NCBI RefSeq assembly: GCF_014203555.1
Contig: NZ_JACHJH010000001.1
Coordinates: 668,013-732,012 of the forward strand
Length of the DNA stretch: 64,000 bases
Direction: 5' to 3'
Origin: Streptomyces olivoverticillatus
GTDB lineage: Bacteria; Actinomycetota; Actinomycetes; Streptomycetales; Streptomycetaceae
Within the stretch, counting starts at the first letter, position 1. Each line of letters begins with the position of its first letter. The position numbers and the translations under genes were made by a program. Under the pieces are notes generated by a model. It had not been told where the DNA came from and ran no database searches. It saw only the letters and a list, made by a program, of their open reading frames with translations. Shown in pieces: positions 23,315 to 32,949 of the stretch.

Positions 23315-24505
23315 TTACGACCTCCGGCCCCGGAAGCGGCGGCGCTCCGCCGCGGGCGGCTTGGGCGGGCGGTCCGCCAGGCGTACGACCGGGTCCTCGC
23401 GGCCGCCGTCGCGCCCCGCGACCACCGGCTTGGCCGAGCGGGCCGCCTTCGCCCGGTACTGGGCCGCGTCCGCGAGGCGGAAGAGGCGGCGGGCGGAGCG
23501 CACGGGCCCGATGGGGTCGCCGGTGGAGGCGACGCCGCAGGCCACGCCCTCGCCGAGGTCCAACTCGGCTGCCCGGCGGCACAGTTCGTCGGCCACCCGG
23601 ACCACCTCGTCGGCCGTCGGACCGACCGTCAGCAGACAGAATTCGTCGCCGCCCAGCCGGGCCGCCAGCGCGCCGGGCAGCTTGGCGCCGCACAGGGACA
23701 GCACGGAACCGAAACGTTCCAGCAGGCGGTCCCCCACGGCGTGGCCCATCGTGTCGTTGACCCGCTTGAGCCCGTTCAGATCGCACACCAGGAGGCTGAC
23801 GACCACGCCCTCGTCCAGGTGCCGCTCCATGGCCTCGTCGAGGCCGGCGTCGACCGCGCGGCGGTTGGCCAGGCCCGTCAGCGGGTCGGTGAAGGCGAGC
23901 TTGCGGACCTCCTCCAGGCGCTCGGTCTGCGCTATCCCGGAGGCCGCGACGGCCGCCAGGACGGTCGCGAACTCCGCGTCCGTGGAGTCGAAGGGAGGCG
24001 CCCCCGGCGGCCGCGCCACGTACAGCTCGCCCCAGGCCCGCCCGTGCAGCACAATCGGTGCGACCACGCAGCAGTTGCGGCCGCGGCGGCGCAGCGCGGC
24101 CACCCGCCGGTGGCCGTGGAGATCCTCGCGGACGCCGTCCGCGCTGACCACCCAGGCCTGGGGCTGGCCGCCCCGCCAGTGCTCGTGCAGGAACTCGGTG
24201 ATCTCGGGGAAGTCGTGCACGGGGTAGGACTCGTCGGCCGGGAAGCGCTCCTCGGCCTCCGTACGCTCGCCCGCGTTGACCAGCACCCGCAGCCGGCCGC
24301 GCTCGCGCTCCCAGGCCGAGACGGCGGCGAAGGTGCCGCCCAGCGCGCGCAGCGCGCCCTCCGCCGCTGCTTCGACGGTCTCCAGCGGGGTGCGCGCCGA
24401 GGCCATCGCCTGTGCCAGTCCCACCACGGCGCGCAGGCGGTCGTCGCGCTCCCCGTCAGCTGCCACCCGAGCCTCACATTCCGTCACTGCGCGCAGACCC
24501 TGCAC
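23315..24505 (-). CDS. GAF-GGDEF diguanylate cyclase
   Basis: A 396-residue protein: a GAF-like sensor at about 25-190, then a GGDEF domain at about 205-360 with an intact GGDEF at 285-289 and the upstream DPLTGLANRR and CDLNGLKRVNDTMGH blocks. The intact motif predicts c-di-GMP synthesis. The product-inhibition I-site (RxxD five residues before the motif) is absent: those residues are PGAL. The tail is basic and disordered. No membrane segment, so cytoplasmic. GTG 24505 is used; GTG 24484 is equally possible. c-di-GMP governs development through BldD in this genus. Confidence 0.9.
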   Translation of the reverse strand: MQGLRAVTECEARVAADGERDDRLRAVVGLAQAMASARTPLETVEAAAEGALRALGGTFAAVSAWERERGRLRVLVNAGERTEAEERFPADESYPVHDFPEITEFLHEHWRGGQPQAWVVSADGVREDLHGHRRVAALRRRGRNCCVVAPIVLHGRAWGELYVARPPGAPPFDSTDAEFATVLAAVAASGIAQTERLEEVRKLAFTDPLTGLANRRAVDAGLDEAMERHLDEGVVVSLLVCDLNGLKRVNDTMGHAVGDRLLERFGSVLSLCGAKLPGALAARLGGDEFCLLTVGPTADEVVRVADELCRRAAELDLGEGVACGVASTGDPIGPVRSARRLFRLADAAQYRAKAARSAKPVVAGRDGGREDPVVRLADRPPKPPAAERRRFRGRRS

Positions 24506-24608
24506 TCCAGCGTAAGAACGTTGTGCTCATTCCGCTTTATAACGGGTTTAATGCGCTGTTGACCCTACGAGTCCGGCCGTCCCAAGGCCAGGACTGCCAC
24601 CCGCCCTC

Positions 24609-25418
24609 TCACTCCCCCGGCCAGTTCGGCTTCCGCTTCTCGTTGAATGCGGCCACGCCCTCGGCCCGGTCGCCGGAGAAGGCCACCGAGCGCCAGGCCG
24701 CGTCCTCCACCTCCAGGCCGGCCCGCAGATCCAGGCCGTGCCCCAGCCGGAGCGCGCGCTTGGCGGCGCGCAGGCCGACCGGCGAGTTGGCCGCGATCCG
24801 CGCCGCCAGGGCCAGCGCCTCCGCGCGGTCCTCGCCCTCGGGTACGAGCAGGTCGACCAGGCCCAACTCGCGGGCCTCGGCGGCCTCCACCCGCCGGGCG
24901 CTGAAGATCAGCTCGGCCGCGCGCGCGGCACCGACGCGGCGCGGCAGCAGCTGGGTGCCGCCACCGCCGGGGATCACGCCGACCGACACCTCGGGCAGGC
25001 CCACCACGGCCGTGGTGTCCGCGACGATCACGTCGCAGGAGAGCGCCAGCTCGAAGCCGCCGCCCAGCGCGAAGCCGTGCACGGCCGCGACGACGGGCAT
25101 CGGCAGCTCCAGCACGCCGGTGTAGGCGGCGCGGGCGTGCGGGCGCTGGCGGACGAGCTCGGCGTCGGTGAAGGAATTGCGCTCCTTCAAGTCGGCGCCG
25201 ACGCAGAAGGCACGGTCGTGGGTGGAGGTGAGGACGACGGCCCGCACCTCGCGGTCCGCCGCGAGGGCGGTGGTGGCCTCGGCCAGCCGCCGGCCCAGCT
25301 CCGTGGAGACGGCGTTCATCGCCTTGGGGCGGTCCAGGACGAGTTCGGCGACGTGGCCGTCCTCGTGTGTGCGGATCGCGATCCACTCTCCGAAGCGGAT
25401 TTCGCTCACGCGGGTCAC
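24609..25418 (-). CDS. Enoyl-CoA hydratase/isomerase family protein
   Basis: A 269-residue crotonase-fold enzyme. The oxyanion-hole segments are visible: AFCVGADLKE (about residues 75-84) and HGFALGGGFELALSCD (about 113-128), and the active-site acid region GLPEVSVGVIPGGGGTQ carries the conserved glutamate. It should hydrate or isomerise an acyl-CoA in fatty-acid or branched-chain breakdown. GTG 25418 is chosen for its GGAAGAAC site; GTG 25409 is in frame. Substrate unknown. Confidence 0.9.
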   Translation of the reverse strand: MTRVSEIRFGEWIAIRTHEDGHVAELVLDRPKAMNAVSTELGRRLAEATTALAADREVRAVVLTSTHDRAFCVGADLKERNSFTDAELVRQRPHARAAYTGVLELPMPVVAAVHGFALGGGFELALSCDVIVADTTAVVGLPEVSVGVIPGGGGTQLLPRRVGAARAAELIFSARRVEAAEARELGLVDLLVPEGEDRAEALALAARIAANSPVGLRAAKRALRLGHGLDLRAGLEVEDAAWRSVAFSGDRAEGVAAFNEKRKPNWPGE

Positions 25419-25540
25419 CCCGTTCTTCCGGTGCGCATCGTGCGTCGGTCCTTTGTCGCACCGATCATGCACCCGCCGCTGCGCGGCAGGCCATACCCTC
25501 CCGCCCACCGGTTGCACCCAATCCCCGGGAAGCCGCGGCC

Positions 25541-26677
25541 TCAGCCGCCCCTGCGGCTGAGGAGCCACGGCTCCACCACGCCCAGGCCTCTGACCGGGCG
25601 CTGCCACATCGGCTGGAGCGCGAAGCGGTAGCCGTTCCCCTCGGTGGCCTCCGCCTCGGATTTGGGGGCGTCGCCGCTGCGGGCCAGCTCCTCCGCGAGG
25701 GCGCCGTCGACCAGGACCGCGTCCTTCGGCGCTATCGACGTCAGGCGGCTGGCCAGGTTGACCGTCGTGCCGAAGACGTCTCCCATGCGGGTGGTCACCG
25801 TGCCGAAGGCGATGCCGACGCGCAGCTCCGGCATCGTCTCGTCGTTGGTGAGGGTCTCGATCAGCCGCAGGCCGATCTCGGCCGCCGTGCCGGCGTCGTC
25901 CGCGGCGTAGAGCACCTCGTCGCCCAGCGTCTTGATCAGGCGGCCGCCGTGCGCGGCGACCAGGTCGGCGGCGGTCGTCTCGAACGCCTCGACCAGCTCG
26001 CCCAGCTCCTCTTCCTCCAGGCGCCGGGTCAGTCGCGTGAAGCCGACGAGGTCGGCGAAGCCGACGGCCAGGCGCCGGTCGACCATCTCCGCGTCGTCCG
26101 CGGCCTGGACGACCCGGCCGGTGGCGGCGGCCAGCTGCCGCCGCCAGACGTAGATGAGGAACTCCTCCAGCTCCGGAAGCAACAGCTCGACCAGCGGATA
26201 CGTGATCTCCGTGCGGGTCATGCCGGGCTCCTGAGGCTCGGTCAGGCCCTCCAGGAAGGAGTCGATCTGCCAGTCCGCGAGCCGCGCCGTGGTCTGCCCC
26301 GTGGAGCGCGCCACCTGTACGGCCATGGGCTCGCTCAGCAGCCCTGCCTCCACCAGGCCCGCGAGCCGCCGCAGGGCCAGTACGTCCGCCTCGGTCAGCG
26401 CCTTGGCCTGGCCGATGTCGGCGAAGCCCATGGCGCGCCAGAAGCGCGACGCCAGATCCATCGAGACCCCGGCCGCACGCGCGGCCTGGAACGGGGTGTA
26501 GCGCCGCTCGGCGCCGAGGATCAGCGCCTCCAGCCGGAGCGCCAGCGGATCGCCGCCCTGCTCGCCGAAGTCCTCCTCGACCTCCTGGGGCCCGCCCTCC
26601 TCGGCGGCCCCGCGCGCAGCTTTTTCCTCCCCCGTAGCCTCAACGGCACGGGAGGTACCCCCACCGTCGGTGGTCAC
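25541..26677 (-). CDS. cya: Class III adenylate cyclase Cya
   Basis: A 378-residue cytoplasmic protein with a C-terminal class III cyclase homology domain from about residue 200. The metal-binding aspartates are D209 (VGFADLVGF) and D253 (LGDEVLY); the transition-state region DVFGTTVNLASRL supplies the asparagine and arginine. The N-terminal 190 residues are a helical sensor region with an HTH-like segment (TPFQAARAAGVSMDLASRFWRAMGF). Length and layout match the single Streptomyces cya, whose cAMP output affects germination and antibiotic production. ATG 26677. It is downstream of birA on the same strand. Confidence 0.93.
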   Translation of the reverse strand: MTTDGGGTSRAVEATGEEKAARGAAEEGGPQEVEEDFGEQGGDPLALRLEALILGAERRYTPFQAARAAGVSMDLASRFWRAMGFADIGQAKALTEADVLALRRLAGLVEAGLLSEPMAVQVARSTGQTTARLADWQIDSFLEGLTEPQEPGMTRTEITYPLVELLLPELEEFLIYVWRRQLAAATGRVVQAADDAEMVDRRLAVGFADLVGFTRLTRRLEEEELGELVEAFETTAADLVAAHGGRLIKTLGDEVLYAADDAGTAAEIGLRLIETLTNDETMPELRVGIAFGTVTTRMGDVFGTTVNLASRLTSIAPKDAVLVDGALAEELARSGDAPKSEAEATEGNGYRFALQPMWQRPVRGLGVVEPWLLSRRGG

Positions 26678-26791
26678 CGCCCGCCCCCTGTCCGATCCGT
26701 GCGCACTGCCCTGCCGATCGCTGCTCGCCTAGGTTCCGCGCACAACGATACGTCAGGTGTGCCGTAGCTCACTCTCCCGACCGCCCGGAGC

Positions 26792-27649
26792 TCACTCTTG
26801 TGACTGTGCCGGGCGCAGATGGACGATGTCTCCCGCTCCCACCGGCTCCTGCACCCCGGCAGCCGTCGCCAGCACCAGCCGCCCGTCGCCGTCGACGGCC
26901 ACGGCCTCGCCGACCAGCTCGCCGCCGCCGGGCAGTTCGGCCCGTACGGTCCTGCCGAGCGTGGCGCAGCCGGCCGCGTAGGTCTCCTGGAGCCCGCAGC
27001 GGGCAGGGTCGCCGCCGGCCCGCCGCCACTGCTCGTACCACTCCTCCAGGGAGCGGAGCACGGCCCGCAGCAGCGGGTCGCGGTCGACGACCTTCGCCCC
27101 GGCCAGGGCGAGGGAGCCGGCGGTCGGCACGGGCAGCTCGTCGGCGCGCAGGGAGACGTTGATCCCGATGCCCACCACCACGCTGTCGCCACTGCGCTCG
27201 GCGAGGATGCCGCCCGTTTTGCGCTCGGCGCCGTCGACCGTGACCAGCAGGTCGTTGGGCCACTTCAGGGCGGTGTCGACGCCGGCGGCCCGGGACAGGG
27301 CGGTGGCGGTGGCGACCCCGGCGAGCAGCGGCAGCCAGCCCCAGCGCTCGGCGGGCACGCCGGGGCCGGGGACGAGCCGGACGGAGAAGAAGAGCCCGGA
27401 GCGCGGCGGCGCCGACCAGGTGCGGTCCAGCCGCCCGCGCCCGGCCGACTGTTCCTCGGCGACGAGGACCGCGCCCTCCGCACCGCCGGCGGCGACGAGG
27501 TCGCTGTTGGTGGAACCGGTGCGCGGGACCACGTCGAGCGAGGTCCACAGTCCGCCGGGGCGCAGCAGACCGCGGCGCAGCGCGGTGGCGTTGAGCGGTG
27601 GGCGGTCCAGGTCGGACCAGCGGTTTCCGGAAGGCTCGGAGGGCGTCAT
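26792..27649 (-). CDS. birA: Biotin--[acetyl-CoA-carboxylase] ligase
   Basis: A 285-residue biotin protein ligase. The biotin/ATP loop GRGRLDRTW (about 68-76), the KWPNDLL motif (about 131-137) and KTGGIL (about 145-150) are all present, followed by a C-terminal SH3-like domain. There is no N-terminal helix-turn-helix, so it is a ligase only, not a repressor. It attaches biotin to the carboxylase alpha subunits, and it is divergent from pccB, which needs such a partner. ATG 27649; ATG 27661 is in frame upstream. Confidence 0.94.
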   Translation of the reverse strand: MTPSEPSGNRWSDLDRPPLNATALRRGLLRPGGLWTSLDVVPRTGSTNSDLVAAGGAEGAVLVAEEQSAGRGRLDRTWSAPPRSGLFFSVRLVPGPGVPAERWGWLPLLAGVATATALSRAAGVDTALKWPNDLLVTVDGAERKTGGILAERSGDSVVVGIGINVSLRADELPVPTAGSLALAGAKVVDRDPLLRAVLRSLEEWYEQWRRAGGDPARCGLQETYAAGCATLGRTVRAELPGGGELVGEAVAVDGDGRLVLATAAGVQEPVGAGDIVHLRPAQSQE

Positions 27650-27785
27650 AAGAGCCACCATAGGAGGCATTCGGCAGCGAAACGGTGTGGCCAACGCCGC
27701 ACTGCCGCGGCGTATCCGCGCCGATACCCTACGAACCGGTAGCAACGGCCACCCCACCCCTCTGGACGAGCAGGAGCCGCATCCC

Positions 27786-29384
27786 GTGTCCGAGCCAGAA
27801 GCCAACGGATTCGACATCCACACCACCGCGGGCAAGCTCGCGGACCTGCAGCGCCGGATCGAGGAGGCGACGCACGCCGGATCTGCGCGGGCGGTGGAGA
27901 AGCAGCACGCCAAGGGCAAGTTGACGGCCCGCGAGCGGATCGAGCTGCTGCTGGACGAGGGCTCGTTCGTCGAACTCGACGAGTTCGCCCGGCACCGCTC
28001 GACGAACTTCGGCATCGAGGCCAACCGCCCGTACGGGGACGGCGTGGTCACCGGCTACGGCACGGTCGACGGCCGTACGGTCTGCGTGTATTCGCAGGAC
28101 TTCACCATCTTCGGCGGTTCGCTGGGCGAGGTGTACGGCGAGAAGATCGTCAAGGTGATGGACTTCGCCCTCAAGACGGGCTGTCCGATCGTCGGCATCA
28201 ACGACGGCGGCGGCGCGCGGATCCAGGAGGGCGTGGTCGCCCTCGGGCTGTTCGCCGAGATCTTCCGCCGGAACGTGCACGGCTCCGGTGTCATTCCGCA
28301 GATCTCCCTGATCGTGGGCCCGTGCGCGGGCGGCGCGGTCTACTCCCCGGCGATCACCGACTTCACGGTCATGGTCGATCAGACCTCGCACATGTTCATC
28401 ACCGGTCCGGACGTCATCAAGACGGTCACGGGCGAGGACGTGGGCTTCGAGGAGCTGGGCGGCGCGCGTACGCACAACACGACCTCCGGCGTGGCGCACC
28501 ACATGGCGGGCGACGAGAAGGACGCCATCGACTACGTCAAGGCGCTGCTGTCCTACCTGCCGTCGAACAACCTCTCCGAGCCGCCGGCCTACCCGGAGGA
28601 GGCGGACCTGGAGGTCTCGGACTCCGACCGCGAGCTGGACGTGCTCATCCCGGACTCGGCCAACCAGCCGTACGACATGCACACGGTCATCGAGCACGTG
28701 CTGGACGACGGGGAGTTCCTGGAGACGCAGGCGCTGTTCGCGCCGAACATCGTGACCGGCTTCGGCCGGGTCGAGGGCCACCCGGTGGGCATCGTCGCCA
28801 ACCAGCCGATGCAGTTCGCCGGGTGTCTGGACATCAACGCCAGCGAGAAGGCGGCGCGTTTCGTGCGCACCTGCGACGCCTTCAACGTCCCGGTGCTCAC
28901 CTTCGTGGACGTGCCGGGCTTCCTGCCGGGCACGGACCAGGAGTACAACGGCATCATCCGGCGCGGCGCCAAGCTGATCTACGCCTACGCGGAGGCCACG
29001 GTCCCGCTGATCACCGTGATCACCCGCAAGGCGTTCGGCGGTGCCTACGACGTGATGGGCTCCAAGCACCTGGGCGCGGACCTCAACCTCGCCTGGCCGA
29101 CCGCCCAGATCGCCGTCATGGGCGCGCAGGGTGCGGTGAACATCCTGCACCGCCGGTCCATTGCGGCGGCCGAGACGCCGGAGGAGCAGGAGGAGCTGCG
29201 CGCCCGGCTGGTCGCGGAGTACGAGGACGCGCTGCTCAACCCGTACGCGGCGGCGGAGCGGGGCTACGTCGACGCGGTGATCATGCCGTCGGAGACCCGC
29301 CGCCACATCGTGCGGGGGCTGCGCACGCTGCGCGACAAGCGCGAGGTGCTGCCGCCCAAGAAGCACGGCAACATCCCGCTGTAG
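27786..29384 (+). CDS. pccB: Acyl-CoA (propionyl-CoA) carboxylase beta subunit
   Basis: A 532-residue carboxyltransferase. N-terminal crotonase-like half: [12 protein letters not shown] and [22 protein letters not shown]-terminal half: [35 protein letters not shown] and [10 protein letters not shown]. The DQEY aspartate-type residue in the acyl-CoA pocket is the propionyl-preferring form, as in S. coelicolor PccB. It transfers carboxyl from biotin to propionyl-CoA, giving methylmalonyl-CoA for polyketides. GTG 27786 follows CAGGAG. pccE follows after 32 nt. A TACCCT -10 box lies at 27724-27729. Confidence 0.95.
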   Translation: MSEPEANGFDIHTTAGKLADLQRRIEEATHAGSARAVEKQHAKGKLTARERIELLLDEGSFVELDEFARHRSTNFGIEANRPYGDGVVTGYGTVDGRTVCVYSQDFTIFGGSLGEVYGEKIVKVMDFALKTGCPIVGINDGGGARIQEGVVALGLFAEIFRRNVHGSGVIPQISLIVGPCAGGAVYSPAITDFTVMVDQTSHMFITGPDVIKTVTGEDVGFEELGGARTHNTTSGVAHHMAGDEKDAIDYVKALLSYLPSNNLSEPPAYPEEADLEVSDSDRELDVLIPDSANQPYDMHTVIEHVLDDGEFLETQALFAPNIVTGFGRVEGHPVGIVANQPMQFAGCLDINASEKAARFVRTCDAFNVPVLTFVDVPGFLPGTDQEYNGIIRRGAKLIYAYAEATVPLITVITRKAFGGAYDVMGSKHLGADLNLAWPTAQIAVMGAQGAVNILHRRSIAAAETPEEQEELRARLVAEYEDALLNPYAAAERGYVDAVIMPSETRRHIVRGLRTLRDKREVLPPKKHGNIPL

Positions 29385-29416
29385 GCACTGCAGACCACGA
29401 AGGAAGGGACGCCGAC

Positions 29417-29623
29417 GTGATCAAGGTCGTACGGGGCAACCCCACACCCGAGGAGCTGGCCGCCGCACTGGCGGTGGTCCAGGCCCGCGCGGCGGCCCGG
29501 GCCGCCGCCGCGCCGGAGGCCGGGGTCCGCCCGGAGTGGGCCGCTCCGGCCCGGCTGGCCGAGGCCCGCCGCACCCCCCGCCCGGGACCGCGCGCCTGGC
29601 GCACCACGTACTGGCCCGCCTGA
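29417..29623 (+). CDS. pccE: Acyl-CoA carboxylase epsilon subunit
   Basis: A 68-residue protein with the epsilon signature: [28 protein letters not shown] at the start and a W..YW C-terminus (WRTTYWPA). Epsilon chains bind the beta hexamer in actinobacterial carboxylases and raise its activity several-fold. It is 32 nt downstream of pccB after GGAAGGG, so co-expressed. Confidence 0.9.
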   Translation: MIKVVRGNPTPEELAAALAVVQARAAARAAAAPEAGVRPEWAAPARLAEARRTPRPGPRAWRTTYWPA

Positions 29624-29641
29624 CGACCCCGTACACACACC

Positions 29642-29675
29642 CGTCGCGCCTGAGTACGCGTACTCAGGCGCGACG
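29642..29675. promoter_or_regulatory. Perfect 34-bp palindrome upstream of a small membrane protein gene
   Basis: Every base from 29642 to 29675 pairs around a centre at 29658/29659; the core is CTGAGTACGCGTACTCAG. There is no loop and no T tract, so it looks like an operator or cruciform more than a terminator. It lies 18 bp before the ATG at 29693. Confidence 0.6.
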
Positions 29676-29692
29676 CGCTCCGCGGCCGGACC

Positions 29693-29830
29693 ATGGAAGC
29701 CATGCTCTGGTCCGACCCGTCCGACGAACCGCCCGAGGAGCTGCGCGAGGCGCAGGCCATGCTCCGGCGGGCCGGCATCGTGCTGGCGGTCGCGGCGGTG
29801 CTGCTCTTCGTGGTGCTGGGCGTGGGCTGA
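29693..29830 (+). CDS. 45-aa membrane protein
   Basis: A short frame (ATG 29693; an internal ATG at 29702). The first 25 residues are acidic and helical ([16 protein letters not shown]), then one transmembrane helix ([19 protein letters not shown]) ends the protein. Codon use is as in its neighbours and a striking palindrome lies just upstream, both of which support a real gene. No function known. Confidence 0.65.
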   Translation: MEAMLWSDPSDEPPEELREAQAMLRRAGIVLAVAAVLLFVVLGVG

Positions 29831-29967
29831 GCGGCGCTCGTGCGTTGCCACCCCCACCACAGTGGCCTCACAGCTTTACCCCCACTGCAACCGCATATGC
29901 CCGATTCGCGTCATGCCCAGTGATATGCCGTCGAACCGGGAATACCGGGGGGAAGAGCAGTCACGCC

Positions 29968-31422
29968 ATGAACAAGCCCGTCCGCCACATAGCGATCTTC
30001 AGCGGAATACTCGTGTTCGCCCTGCTGGCCCAGGCGACCTGGGTGCAGTTCGTCCGCCACGACGAGCTGGCCGGCCAGGAGCACAACCGGCGGGTGAAGA
30101 TCGCCGCCTTCTCGGTGCCGCGCGGCAACATCATCGTCGGCGGGCAGCCGATCACCGGCTCCGCCGAGACCGGCGGCGACCTGCGCTACAAGCGCACCTT
30201 CAAGGACGGTGCGATGTACGCCCCGATCACCGGCTTCGCCTCCCAGGGCTACGGCATGACCGGCCTGGAGAGCCTCAACAGCAAGCTGCTCAGCGGCACC
30301 GACGACCGGCTCTTCCTGCAGCGCACCAGCGACATGCTCACGGGCAAGAAGACGCGCGGCGGCGACGTGGTGACGACCATCGACCCCAAGGCCCAGAAGG
30401 CCGCCTACGAGGGCCTGGGCAACCGCAAGGGCGCCGTCGTCGCCCTCGACCCGCGCACCGGCAAGATCCTCGCCCTCGCCTCCACCCCCTCCTACGACCC
30501 GTCGGTCTTCGCCGGGCTCTCGGCGAAGGACAAGGCCGCCTGGGACGCGCTGGAGAAGGACAAGGACAAGCCGACCCTCAACCGGGCGCTCAAGGAGGTC
30601 TATCCGCCCGGCTCCACCTTCAAGATCGTCACTGCCTCGGCGGCCCTGGAGAACGGCCTCTACAGCGACATCAACGGCAAGACCGACTCGCCCGACCCCT
30701 GGACCATGCCCGGCACGGTCACCACCCTGCCCAACCAGAACCCCACCGCGCCCTGCAAGGACGCCTCCCTCAACGTCGCCATGCAGCACTCCTGCAACAA
30801 CGTCTACGGCAAGGTCGCCGCCGACCTCGGCAAGGACAAGATGCGGCAGACCGCGGAGAAGTTCGGCTTCAACGACGCCGAGGTCGACACCCCCGTGCGC
30901 GCCGCGAAGAGCACCTTCCCCGACGGCATCAACCAGTCACAGACGGCGCTCGCCGGCATCGGCCAGGGCAGCCTGACCGCCACCCCGCTGCAGGTCGCCA
31001 TGGCCACGGCGGCCATCGCCAACGACGGCAAGCTGATGAAGCCGTACATGGTCGAGGAGCTGCGCGGCCCGGACCTCACGGTGCTCGAGAAGCACAAGCC
31101 GGAGCAGATGTCCCAGGCCGTCTCCGCCGACACCGCGAAGAAGGTCCAGCAGATGATGGAGGACACCGCGACGAAGGGCACCGGCAAGGCCGCGCTGATC
31201 GACGGCGTGACCGTCGGCGGCAAGACCGGCACCGCCGAGCGCGGCAAGGGCCAGAAGAACCTGGCCTGGTTCATCTCCTACGCCAAGCAGGGCGACGGCT
31301 CGCCCGTCGCCGTCGCGGTCGTGGTGGACCCGGACGACAGCGTGCCGGACGACGAGATCTCCGGCGGCAAGCTCGCGGGCCCCATCGCCAAGAAGGTCAT
31401 GCAGGCCGTCCTCGACAAGTGA
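29968..31422 (+). CDS. Class B penicillin-binding protein (PbpA/PBP2-like)
   Basis: A 484-residue transpeptidase with one N-terminal membrane anchor ([22 protein letters not shown], residues 7-28). The N-terminal dimerisation domain is short (about 40-135). The transpeptidase domain has all three motifs: STFK 216-219 with the acylated serine S216, SCN 275-277 and KTGT 419-422. It cross-links peptidoglycan outside the membrane. The start is ATG 29968. Streptomyces has many such paralogues; unlike the FtsI/FtsW pairs no rodA/ftsW gene is adjacent here, so its morphogenetic partner is elsewhere. Confidence 0.92.
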   Translation: MNKPVRHIAIFSGILVFALLAQATWVQFVRHDELAGQEHNRRVKIAAFSVPRGNIIVGGQPITGSAETGGDLRYKRTFKDGAMYAPITGFASQGYGMTGLESLNSKLLSGTDDRLFLQRTSDMLTGKKTRGGDVVTTIDPKAQKAAYEGLGNRKGAVVALDPRTGKILALASTPSYDPSVFAGLSAKDKAAWDALEKDKDKPTLNRALKEVYPPGSTFKIVTASAALENGLYSDINGKTDSPDPWTMPGTVTTLPNQNPTAPCKDASLNVAMQHSCNNVYGKVAADLGKDKMRQTAEKFGFNDAEVDTPVRAAKSTFPDGINQSQTALAGIGQGSLTATPLQVAMATAAIANDGKLMKPYMVEELRGPDLTVLEKHKPEQMSQAVSADTAKKVQQMMEDTATKGTGKAALIDGVTVGGKTGTAERGKGQKNLAWFISYAKQGDGSPVAVAVVVDPDDSVPDDEISGGKLAGPIAKKVMQAVLDK

Positions 31423-31481
31423 CGGCGGCCCCTCAAGGCGCGTGTCCGAGGGGTCCACACGGGGGCCCTAGGCTGGCCCGT

Positions 31482-32090
31482 ATGAACCGGACCCCCTCCC
31501 GCCGCCTCGTCCTCGCCTCCCAGTCCCCCGCCCGCCTCGGCCTGCTGCGCCAGGCCGGGCTGGCCCCGGAGGTCATCGTCAGCGGAGTGGACGAGGACGC
31601 GCTCGACGCCCCGACCCCCGCCGGTCTGGCGCTGCTCCTGGCCGAGGCCAAGGCCGCCGCCGTGGCCGGCCGGGCCGAGGCGGCGGGAGCGCTCGTCATC
31701 GGCTGCGACTCGGTGCTGGAGCTGGACGGGCAGGCGCTGGGCAAGCCCGCCGACGCCGAGGAGGCGACGGCGCGCTGGAAGTCCATGCGCGGCCGCTCCG
31801 GCGTGCTGCAGACCGGGCACTGCGTCCTCGACACCGCGACCGGCCGCCAGGCCTCGGCGACCGCCTCGACGACCGTCCGCTTCGGCGAGCCCAGCGACGC
31901 CGAGATCGCCGCCTACGTGGCCTCCGGCGAGCCGCTGCACGTGGCGGGCGCCTTCACCCTCGACGGCCGCTCCGCCCCCTTCGTCGAGGGCATCGACGGC
32001 GACCACGGCAACGTCATCGGCCTGTCGCTGCCGTTGCTGCGCACGCTCCTGGCCGAGCTGGGGATCCAGATCACCGACCTGTGGGCGTAG
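31482..32090 (+). CDS. maf: Maf-like nucleotide pyrophosphatase
   Basis: A 202-residue Maf/Ham1-fold protein. N-terminal signature [12 protein letters not shown], the acidic metal-site motif [12 protein letters not shown] (about residues 72-83), the KP motif GKPADAEEA and the conserved [15 protein letters not shown] block. It hydrolyses noncanonical or excess nucleoside triphosphates. The mRNA is probably leaderless: TAGGCT (31469-31474) sits 7 nt before the ATG and no ribosome site is seen. Confidence 0.93.
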   Translation: MNRTPSRRLVLASQSPARLGLLRQAGLAPEVIVSGVDEDALDAPTPAGLALLLAEAKAAAVAGRAEAAGALVIGCDSVLELDGQALGKPADAEEATARWKSMRGRSGVLQTGHCVLDTATGRQASATASTTVRFGEPSDAEIAAYVASGEPLHVAGAFTLDGRSAPFVEGIDGDHGNVIGLSLPLLRTLLAELGIQITDLWA

Positions 32091-32093
32091 CGG

Positions 32094-32810
32094 CTAGATC
32101 GGCAGCTTGTTGGTGACCTGGCCCACCTGACCGACCTGGTTGAGCTGGTTGAGCTGGTTCAGCTCGCTCAGCTGGTTCAGCTTGCCCAGGCCGTTGACGG
32201 CGCCCGGGTAGAGGCTGGTCTCCGGGCCCTCCTGCGGCGGCGTGACGGCCTGGGGAGGCATGAACTGCGGAGCGCCCTCGGGCTGGGGGGCCGCGGCGCG
32301 GTGCTTGGGGGCGGCCGGGTGCTTGCCGGGCGTCGCCTGCTTCTTGCCGGGCATCGCGTGCTTGAGTGCGGTGCCGTGCTTGGCGTCCGCAGCGTGCTTC
32401 GGGGCGGTGCCGTGCTTGGCCTCGGTGCCGTGCTGCGGGGCGGTGCCGTGCTTGGCGTCCGCGGCGGGCTTGGCCTCCGTGCCGTGCTCCGGGGCCGTAC
32501 CGTGCTTGGCCTCCGTGCCGTGCTTGGCGTCCATGCCGTGCTTGGCGTCCATGCCGTGCCGGCCGGGCTTGTCGTGCCCCGGCGCGGTGCCGCGCTGCCC
32601 GTCCGCGTCGTGCCGGGAGGTGTCCGCGCGCTGCGGACCGGCCCCGCTCCCGGGCTCCTGCGCCTGCGGCGGGGCGGTGACCTCGATCGGGCCGGCCTTC
32701 GAGCTCGGCGGCGGCGGGGACACCGGCGTCGGCGCCGCGGAAGCGCCGGCGGAGGACAGGGAGAGGGCGGCGCCGGCCAGAGCGGCGGCAGCAGCAATGC
32801 GCTTGATCAT
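32094..32810 (-). CDS. Secreted histidine-rich repeat protein, 238 aa
   Basis: A signal peptide (residues 1-25, ASAA cleavage) precedes a Pro-rich lead. Residues 80-152 are built from imperfect seven-residue units of the kind DAKHGTA / TEAKHGT / APKHAAD, about ten in a row, each with one His and one Lys. The C-terminus has a second Asn/Leu/Gln repeat (LNQLSELNQLNQLNQVGQVGQV). The His spacing could bind metals or surfaces. No cysteine, no sorting signal. The start is ATG 32810 with GAAGTC upstream. No close functional analogue can be named. Confidence 0.82.
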   Translation of the reverse strand: MIKRIAAAAALAGAALSLSSAGASAAPTPVSPPPPSSKAGPIEVTAPPQAQEPGSGAGPQRADTSRHDADGQRGTAPGHDKPGRHGMDAKHGMDAKHGTEAKHGTAPEHGTEAKPAADAKHGTAPQHGTEAKHGTAPKHAADAKHGTALKHAMPGKKQATPGKHPAAPKHRAAAPQPEGAPQFMPPQAVTPPQEGPETSLYPGAVNGLGKLNQLSELNQLNQLNQVGQVGQVTNKLPI

Positions 32811-32949
32811 GACTTCTTCAACGATGTCAGGGAATATCGGTCACACCTCCTCCCCCGGTCGAGGGTTTCCGGACCACCTCCTCAACCCCCGTGCGAAGCT
32901 GGGAAGTCGCCTCGCACCCCCGCACCGACCCTGAAGGAGCCCGCCCGCC

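Noticed and set aside
29642..29675. 34-bp palindrome as a pccE terminator
   Set aside because: No loop and no T tract; the centre has no unpaired bases, so an operator or cruciform reading is preferred, though termination is not excluded.
29862..32090. A 742-codon open frame over the PBP and maf genes
   Set aside because: The 5' two-thirds is an Arg/Gln/Gly-rich shadow of the PBP gene in another frame; only the last 202 codons (maf) are real.
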